NCBI GenBank assembly: GCA_002421865.1
Contig: DISE01000069.1
Span: 1-19,098 of the forward strand
Direction of reading: 5' to 3'
From: Castellaniella sp. UBA6218
GTDB lineage: Bacteria; Pseudomonadota; Gammaproteobacteria; Burkholderiales; Burkholderiaceae_B
Length of the DNA stretch: 19,098 nucleotides
The position numbers and the translations under genes were made by a program. The notes beneath the pieces were generated by a model, which was not told where the DNA came from, ran no database searches, and saw only the letters and a program-made list of their open reading frames with translations. Shown here one piece after another: positions 14,370 to 19,098 of the stretch (positions are counted from its first letter, which is position 1; each line of letters opens with the position of its first letter).

Positions 14370-14765
14370 ATGAGCATGAGCGATCCCATCGCCGATATGC
14401 TGACCCGCGTGCGCAATGCGCAACTGGTCAACAAGACGTCGGTTTCCATGCCCTCCTCGAAGCTGAAGGCGGCCATTGCCGCTGTGCTGAAGGACGAAGG
14501 CTACATCGAGGATTTCCGTATCGGCGGCGAACAAGCCAAGCCGGAACTGGAAATTACCCTGAAATATTATGCCGGCCGTCCGGTGATCGAGCGCATCGAC
14601 CGCGTCTCGCGTCCCGGCCTGCGCATTTACAAGAGCAGCACCGCCATTCCCCAGGTCATGAACGGCCTGGGCGTGGCGATCGTCTCGACTCCCCGTGGCG
14701 TCATGACGGACCGCAAGGCCCGTGCCAACGGCGTCGGCGGCGAAGTGCTCTGCTACGTGGCATAA
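14370..14765 (+). CDS. rpsH: 30S ribosomal protein S8
   Basis: A 131-residue S8, a primary 16S rRNA-binding protein of the 30S central domain and, in E. coli, the translational repressor of the spc operon. It begins MSMSDPIADMLTRVRNA and ends GGEVLCYVA, both family-typical. ATG 14370 has GGAG eight bases upstream; a second ATG two codons on (14376) matches the E. coli start and is also possible. I could not identify an S8 target site in the rplE region. Confidence 0.98.
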   Translation: MSMSDPIADMLTRVRNAQLVNKTSVSMPSSKLKAAIAAVLKDEGYIEDFRIGGEQAKPELEITLKYYAGRPVIERIDRVSRPGLRIYKSSTAIPQVMNGLGVAIVSTPRGVMTDRKARANGVGGEVLCYVA

Positions 14766-14776
14766 GGAGCTCAACC

Positions 14777-15310
14777 ATGTCACGCATCGCCAAATACCCC
14801 GTCGCGCTGCCGAAAGGCGTCGAAGCCACCATCAGCGCCGGGCAAATCGTTGTCAAGGGCCCGTTGGGCACCCTGACCCAGTCCCTGGACGGCAACGTCC
14901 GGGTTTCCCAGGAAGACGGCCAGATCACCTTCGCCGTCGCCAACGATTCCCGCCAGGCCAAGGCCATGTCGGGCACCGTGCGCGCGCTGGTGAACAACAT
15001 GGTCACGGGTGTCAGCGCCGGTTTCGAGCGCCGACTGAACCTGGTCGGCGTGGGCTTCCGTGCCCAGCTCCAGGGCAACGCCCTGAAGCTTCAACTGGGT
15101 TTCTCGCACGACATCCTGCATGACATCCCTGACGGGATCAAGATCGAGTGCCCTTCCCAGACCGAAATCGTGGTCAAGGGCGCCAACAAGCAGGTCGTCG
15201 GCCAGGTCGCCGCTGAAATCCGCGCCTATCGCCAACCCGAACCCTACAAGGGCAAGGGCGTGCGCTATGCGGACGAACGCGTGATCCTGAAAGAAACCAA
15301 GAAGAAATAA
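14777..15310 (+). CDS. rplF: 50S ribosomal protein L6
   Basis: A 177-residue L6, made of two similar halves, located near the sarcin-ricin loop at the factor-binding site. It starts MSRIAKYPVALPKGVEA and has the C-terminal signature QPEPYKGKGVRYADE at about 155-169. AAGGAGC stands about eight bases before the ATG. Usual length, no anomalies. Confidence 0.98.
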   Translation: MSRIAKYPVALPKGVEATISAGQIVVKGPLGTLTQSLDGNVRVSQEDGQITFAVANDSRQAKAMSGTVRALVNNMVTGVSAGFERRLNLVGVGFRAQLQGNALKLQLGFSHDILHDIPDGIKIECPSQTEIVVKGANKQVVGQVAAEIRAYRQPEPYKGKGVRYADERVILKETKKK

Positions 15311-15331
15311 GCGCGCAGGCAAGGACGAATC

Positions 15332-15697
15332 ATGGACAAGAAAACTTCCCGTTTGCGTCGTGCCGCGGCCACCCGCCGCAAGATTCACGAGCTGCGCGTG
15401 CATCGCCTGGCGGTGCATCGCACGAATCTGCACATCTACGCCAACATCATTTCGCCGGAAGGCGACCGCGTGCTGGTCAGCGCCTCGACGCTCGAGCCCG
15501 AAGTGCGCAAGGAACTCGCCAGCCAGAAGGCCACCGGCGGCAACGCTTCCGCCGCCAGCCTGATCGGCAAGCGTGTGGCCGAGAAGGCCAAGGCTGCCGG
15601 CATCGAACTCGTCGCCTTCGACCGTTCGGGCTTCCGTTACCATGGCCGCGTCAAGGCGCTGGCCGAAGCCGCGCGTGAAGCCGGCTTGAAGTTCTAA
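15332..15697 (+). CDS. rplR: 50S ribosomal protein L18
   Basis: A 121-residue L18, which binds 5S rRNA together with L5 and L25. It has the basic N-terminus (KKTSRLRRAAATRRK) and the terminal FDRSGFRYHGRVKALAEAAR segment of the family. The 21-base gap after rplF is the widest within the rplN-secY part and holds an AAGGA Shine-Dalgarno. Its rplE partner is frameshifted in this sequence. Confidence 0.98.
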   Translation: MDKKTSRLRRAAATRRKIHELRVHRLAVHRTNLHIYANIISPEGDRVLVSASTLEPEVRKELASQKATGGNASAASLIGKRVAEKAKAAGIELVAFDRSGFRYHGRVKALAEAAREAGLKF

Positions 15698-15706
15698 GGG
15701 AATCAC

Positions 15707-16228
15707 ATGGCTAAAGCACAAGGCAAGCACGCCCCGGAGCAGGAACGCGACGACGGCATGCGTGAAAAGATGATCGCGGTCAACCGCGTCAGCAAGGTCG
15801 TCAAGGGCGGCCGCACGATGAGCTTCGCCGCGCTGACCGTGGTCGGCGACGGTGATGGCCGCATCGGCATGGGCAAGGGCAAGGCCCGCGAAGTGCCCGT
15901 CGCCGTCCAGAAAGCCATGGAACAGGCCCGTCGCGGTCTGCTCAAGGTGGCCCTGAAGAACGGCACGCTGCACCACACCGTGGTCGGCAAGCACGGCGCC
16001 TCGACGGTGCTGATCTCGCCCGCCGCCGAAGGTACCGGCGTGATCGCCGGTGGTCCGATGCGCGCGATCTTCGAAGTGATGGGCGTTCGCAACGTCGTGG
16101 CCAAGAGCCTCGGCTCGAGCAACCCGTACAACATGGTCCGTGCGACCCTCAACGGCCTGCGCGCCTGCTCCACGCCTGCGGAAATCGCGGCCAAGCGCGG
16201 CAAGTCGGTCGAAGAGATCCTGGGGTAA
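15707..16228 (+). CDS. rpsE: 30S ribosomal protein S5
   Basis: A 173-residue S5, which lies by the mRNA entry channel and influences decoding accuracy and spectinomycin sensitivity. The N-terminal domain carries VNRVSKVVKGGRTMSFAAL (about 26-44), the loop where spectinomycin-resistance changes are known in the family; it looks wild type. The C-terminal domain ends NGLRACSTPAEIAAKRGK. AAGGGA precedes the ATG. rpmD starts three bases after its stop. Confidence 0.98.
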   Translation: MAKAQGKHAPEQERDDGMREKMIAVNRVSKVVKGGRTMSFAALTVVGDGDGRIGMGKGKAREVPVAVQKAMEQARRGLLKVALKNGTLHHTVVGKHGASTVLISPAAEGTGVIAGGPMRAIFEVMGVRNVVAKSLGSSNPYNMVRATLNGLRACSTPAEIAAKRGKSVEEILG

Positions 16229-16231
16229 GAC

Positions 16232-16417
16232 ATGGCACAGAAGCAAATCAAAGTCACGCTCGTGCGCTCCGTCATCGGCACGCACAAGTCCCACCGCGCC
16301 ACCGTGCGCGGCCTGGGTCTGGGCAAGGTCAACAGCAGCCGTGTCCTGGTCGATACCCCCGAGGTGCGTGGGATGATCCGCAAGGTGGATTACCTGGTCA
16401 CCGTCTCGGAAGCCTAA
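16232..16417 (+). CDS. rpmD: 50S ribosomal protein L30
   Basis: A 61-residue L30 (QKQIKVTLVRSVIGTHKSHR at the start), the short bacterial form. The TVRGLGLGKVNSSR segment is the family signature. The three-base gap from rpsE and the weak upstream Shine-Dalgarno suggest coupled translation. Confidence 0.97.
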   Translation: MAQKQIKVTLVRSVIGTHKSHRATVRGLGLGKVNSSRVLVDTPEVRGMIRKVDYLVTVSEA

Positions 16418-16427
16418 AGGAATTCAG

Positions 16428-16868
16428 ATGTCCGTCACTCAACTGAACACGCTCGCCCCCGCCGAAGGTGCCAAGCACCCCCGCCGCCGCGTGGGCCGAG
16501 GCATCGGTTCCGGCCTGGGCAAGACCGCCGGCCGTGGCCACAAGGGTCAGAAGTCCCGCGCGGGCGGCTTTCACAAAGTCGGTTTCGAAGGCGGTCAGAT
16601 GCCGCTTCAGCGCCGTCTGCCCAAGCGCGGCTTTACGCCGATGGGTCGCCATCTGTTCGCCGAGATCCGCTTGTCGGACCTGCAGGCCCTGCCGGTCGAC
16701 GAGATCGACCTGCAGGTTCTGAAGGCCGCCGGGCTGGTCGGCGAACTGGTCCGCACCGTCAAGGTCATCAAGACCGGCGACCTGTCCCGCAAGGTCACCC
16801 TGCGCGGCATCAATGCGACGGCCGGCGCACGCGCCGTGATCGAAGCCGCCGGCGGTTCGCTGGCGTAA
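16428..16868 (+). CDS. rplO: 50S ribosomal protein L15
   Basis: A 146-residue L15, a late-assembling protein with a long basic N-terminal extension: Gly/Arg/Lys-rich GRGIGSGLGKTAGRGHKGQK (24-43). The C-terminal globular part ends VIEAAGGSLA. AAAGGAA precedes the ATG by about six bases and the gene ends nine bases before secY. Confidence 0.98.
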   Translation: MSVTQLNTLAPAEGAKHPRRRVGRGIGSGLGKTAGRGHKGQKSRAGGFHKVGFEGGQMPLQRRLPKRGFTPMGRHLFAEIRLSDLQALPVDEIDLQVLKAAGLVGELVRTVKVIKTGDLSRKVTLRGINATAGARAVIEAAGGSLA

Positions 16869-16877
16869 GGGGCGGCT

Positions 16878-18203
16878 GTGGCCAAAGCTCAGGCAAATAA
16901 GCCCAGTGCGGGATACGGCGACCTCAAGCGCCGTATCCTGTTCCTCGTGCTCGCCCTGATCGTCTACCGCCTGGGGACTCATATCCCCGTGCCCGGCATC
17001 AATCCGGACGCGTTGGCCGACCTGTTCCAGCAGAATCAGGGCGGTATCCTGGGGCTGTTCAACATGTTCTCCGGCGGCGCCCTGGAGCGCTTCTCCGTGC
17101 TGGCGCTGGGGATCATGCCGTACATCTCGGCGTCCATCATCATGCAGCTTCTGGCGGTGGTCGTACCCTCGCTGGAAGCCATCAAGAAGGAAGGCCAGTC
17201 CGGCCAGCGCAAGATCACCCAGTACACCCGCTATGGCACGGTGTTCCTGGCGACCTTCCAGGCGATCGGCATTTCAGTGGCGCTGGAATCCCAGCCCGGC
17301 CTGGTCATCGATCCGGGCCTGCTGTTCCGCTTCACCACGATCGTGACGCTGGTCACCGGCAGCATGTTCATCATGTGGCTGGGCGAACAGATCACCGAGC
17401 GCGGCCTGGGCAACGGCATTTCGTTGCTGATCTTCGCCGGGATCGTCGCCGGCCTGCCCGGCGCGCTGGGCGGCATGCTGGACCTGGTGCGCACGGACTC
17501 GATGTCCATCCTGTCGGTGTTGTTCATCCTGGCCCTGGTGGTGGGGGTGACCTACTTCGTAGTCTTCGTCGAACGCGGCCAGCGCCGCATCACGGTGAAC
17601 TACGCCAAGCGCCAGGTGGGCAACAAGCTCTATGGCGGCCAGTCCTCGCACCTGCCGCTGAAGCTGAACATGTCCGGCGTGATTCCGCCGATCTTCGCCT
17701 CGTCCATCATCCTGCTGCCCGCGACGGTCACCAGCTGGTTCTCCAGCAACCCGAACATGCGCTGGCTGGGCGACCTGGCGGCTGCACTGTCACCGCAGCA
17801 ACCGCTGTACGTGACCCTGTATTCCGGCCTGATCATCTTCTTCTGCTTCTTCTATACCGCGCTGGTGTTCAACAGCCGCGAGACGGCGGACAATCTGAAG
17901 AAGAGCGGCGCCTTCGTGCCCGGAATCCGTCCCGGCGAGCAGACCGCGCGCTACATCGACAAGATCCTGATGCGGCTGACGCTGTCGGGTGCGATCTACG
18001 TCACGCTGGTCTGCCTGCTGCCGGAACTGATGCAAATGCGCTGGAACGTGCCTTTCTATTTCGGTGGCACGTCCCTGCTGATCATTGTCGTCGTCGCGAT
18101 GGATTTCATGGCGCAGGCGCAGGCTTACATGATGTCCCAACAGTATGACTCGCTGCTCCGGAAGGCGAACTTCAAGGGCGCTGCGGGATTACCCATGCGC
18201 TGA
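16878..18203 (+). CDS. secY: Preprotein translocase subunit SecY
   Basis: A 441-residue SecY, the channel subunit of the SecYEG translocon in the inner membrane, with the expected ten hydrophobic segments. Family motifs include PYISASIIMQLL in TM2 (about 76-87), QITERGLGNGISLLIF and, in the cytosolic C5 loop, GIRPGEQTARYI, whose arginine is needed for SecA-driven transport. It starts with GTG 16878 (MAKAQANKPSAGYGDLKRRI), nine bases after the rplO stop, with AAGGGG upstream. The length agrees with the family. Confidence 0.98.
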   Translation: MAKAQANKPSAGYGDLKRRILFLVLALIVYRLGTHIPVPGINPDALADLFQQNQGGILGLFNMFSGGALERFSVLALGIMPYISASIIMQLLAVVVPSLEAIKKEGQSGQRKITQYTRYGTVFLATFQAIGISVALESQPGLVIDPGLLFRFTTIVTLVTGSMFIMWLGEQITERGLGNGISLLIFAGIVAGLPGALGGMLDLVRTDSMSILSVLFILALVVGVTYFVVFVERGQRRITVNYAKRQVGNKLYGGQSSHLPLKLNMSGVIPPIFASSIILLPATVTSWFSSNPNMRWLGDLAAALSPQQPLYVTLYSGLIIFFCFFYTALVFNSRETADNLKKSGAFVPGIRPGEQTARYIDKILMRLTLSGAIYVTLVCLLPELMQMRWNVPFYFGGTSLLIIVVVAMDFMAQAQAYMMSQQYDSLLRKANFKGAAGLPMR

Positions 18204-18209
18204 ACGAAC

Positions 18210-18428
18210 ATGTCCAAGGACGACGTCATCCAGATGCAAGGGGAGGTCATCGAAAACCTTCCCAACGCAACGTTCCGCGTCAAGCTGGAAAATGGCCACA
18301 TGGTATTGGGCCACATTTCGGGCAAGATGCGTATGCATTACATCCGGATCCTTCCGGGTGACAAGGTCACAGTGGAGCTCACGCCCTATGACCTGTCACG
18401 CGCCAGGATTGTTTTCCGCTCCAAGTAG
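18210..18428 (+). CDS. infA: Translation initiation factor IF-1
   Basis: A 72-residue IF-1 of a single OB-fold (S1-like) domain, binding the 30S A site during initiation. The segment GHISGKMRMHYIRILPGDKV (split as GHISGKMRMHYI and RILPGDKV, about 34-53) is the family signature. Its place between secY and rpmJ is usual in betaproteobacteria; in E. coli infA is elsewhere. It starts six bases after the secY stop and has no visible Shine-Dalgarno, so coupling to secY is likely. Confidence 0.98.
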   Translation: MSKDDVIQMQGEVIENLPNATFRVKLENGHMVLGHISGKMRMHYIRILPGDKVTVELTPYDLSRARIVFRSK

Positions 18429-18459
18429 GTAGCGGCCGGTCAAGAACCAGGAGATCACC

Positions 18460-18573
18460 ATGAAGGTAATGGCATCGGTAAAGCGGATCTGCCGCAACTG
18501 CAAAATCATCAAACGTCACGGCGTGGTGCGCGTCATCTGCACCGACCCGCGTCACAAGCAACGCCAAGGCTAA
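18460..18573 (+). CDS. rpmJ: 50S ribosomal protein L36, zinc-binding type
   Basis: A 37-residue L36: MKVMASVKRICRNCKIIKRH followed by GVVRVICTDPRHKQRQG. The zinc ribbon ligands Cys11, Cys14, Cys27 and His32 are all present, so this is the zinc form rather than the zinc-independent paralogue made under zinc limitation. AGGAG lies about five bases before ATG 18460. It stands between infA and rpsM, the standard spc/alpha junction. Confidence 0.97.
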   Translation: MKVMASVKRICRNCKIIKRHGVVRVICTDPRHKQRQG

Positions 18574-18606
18574 GGCCGGGCATCACGGAATTCACGAGGA
18601 ACAGTC

Positions 18607-18972
18607 ATGGCCCGTATTGCTGGCATCAATATTCCGCCGCACCAACACGCCGAGATCGGTCTGACGGCCATCTTCGGCATCGGCCGCACCCGCGCCCGCA
18701 AGATCTGCGAAGCGACCGGCATCGAATACTCGAAGAAGATCAAGGATCTGACCGACGAAGAGTTGGAAAAGATCCGTGAACAGATCAACGGCTACACGAT
18801 CGAAGGCGACCTGCGCCGCGAAGTGCAGCTGTCGATCAAGCGCCTGATCGACCTGGGCACGTACCGTGGCATGCGCCACAAGCGTGGCCTGCCGGTGCGC
18901 GGCCAGCGCACCCGCACCAACGCGCGCACCCGCAAGGGTCCGCGTCGTGCCGCGGCGTCCCTGAAGAAATAA
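18607..18972 (+). CDS. rpsM: 30S ribosomal protein S13
   Basis: A 121-residue S13 of the 30S head, contacting L5 and the P-site tRNA. It starts MARIAGINIPPHQHAEIGLT and has the C-terminal basic tail with GLPVRGQRTRTNARTRKGPR. GAGGAA precedes the ATG. It is the first gene of the alpha-operon part and follows rpmJ by 33 bases, with no separate promoter recognisable in that gap. Confidence 0.98.
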   Translation: MARIAGINIPPHQHAEIGLTAIFGIGRTRARKICEATGIEYSKKIKDLTDEELEKIREQINGYTIEGDLRREVQLSIKRLIDLGTYRGMRHKRGLPVRGQRTRTNARTRKGPRRAAASLKK

Positions 18973-18987
18973 CCCTGAGGAAAGAAC

Positions 18988-19098
18988 ATGGCGAAAGCTC
19001 AGAGCGGTGCCTCGCGCGTCCGCAAGAAAGTCAAGAAGAACGTGTCCGACGGGATCGCCCACGTGCACGCGTCCTTCAACAACACCATCATCACGATC
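18988..19098 (+). CDS. rpsK: 30S ribosomal protein S11, N-terminal part only
   Basis: The first 37 codons of S11 (MAKAQSGASRVRKKVKKNVS, then DGIAHVHASFNNTIITI), cut by the right edge of the window. The IAHVHASFNNTI segment is the conserved start of the S11 fold. S11 forms part of the 30S platform. It starts 15 bases after rpsM with GAGGAAAG upstream; rpsD, rpoA and rplQ would be expected next. Confidence 0.96.
   Translation, partial: MAKAQSGASRVRKKVKKNVSDGIAHVHASFNNTIITI

Noticed and set aside
14780..16294. A 504-residue open frame on the minus strand opposite rplF-rpsE
   Set aside because: Shadow across four firmly identified ribosomal protein genes; no homology seen.

Overview
The window looks like a high-GC betaproteobacterial chromosome, most likely Alcaligenaceae (Bordetella/Achromobacter relatives). 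The ribosomal proteins (for example the 37-residue zinc-type L36), the infA position between secY and rpmJ, and the FadP/PsrA-type control of fatty acid genes all point that way. The genus is inferred; no search was run. There are no rRNA or tRNA genes, CRISPR arrays, insertion sequences or clear signs of recent transfer.

Left half (1-10395, all minus strand): two fatty-acid operons. Read in the direction of transcription, the first is a TetR/PsrA-like regulator, FadE-type acyl-CoA dehydrogenase, FadI/FadA-type thiolase and a FadB/FadJ-type hydratase/dehydrogenase. The genes are joined by overlaps of 4 and 1 bases and a 1-base gap. After a 245-base gap rich in inverted repeats comes the second: FadL-type outer membrane transporter, DUF4442 hotdog protein, secreted chalcone-isomerase-like protein, and FadD acyl-CoA synthetase cut by the left edge. 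Together these give uptake (FadL), activation (FadD) and a full beta-oxidation cycle (FadE, FadB/J, FadI). The regulator has a palindromic site in its own promoter, which suggests autoregulation by fatty acyl-CoA.

Centre (10396-12788): a divergently transcribed membrane protein with degenerate GGDEF and EAL domains, resembling the c-di-GMP receptor LapD. After it comes a 300-base non-coding stretch with a near-consensus sigma-70 promoter and an unusually long leader for the ribosomal operon.

Right half (12789-19098, plus strand): the spc operon and start of the alpha operon in canonical order: rplN, rplX, rplE, rpsN, rpsH, rplF, rplR, rpsE, rpmD, rplO, secY, infA, rpmJ, rpsM and the start of rpsK. 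The striking anomaly is a one-base insertion in rplE (extra G at 13779-13781) that breaks this essential gene in mid-frame; it is most probably a sequence error. The S10 operon (ending rpmC-rpsQ) that usually precedes rplN is not adjacent here.

Most promising for new biology: the FadL / hotdog / secreted chalcone-isomerase-fold / FadD operon, which suggests a periplasmic fatty-acid carrier between the outer membrane channel and the synthetase; the LapD-like receptor, which seems to lack the periplasmic tryptophan used for LapG; and the structured spc leader.
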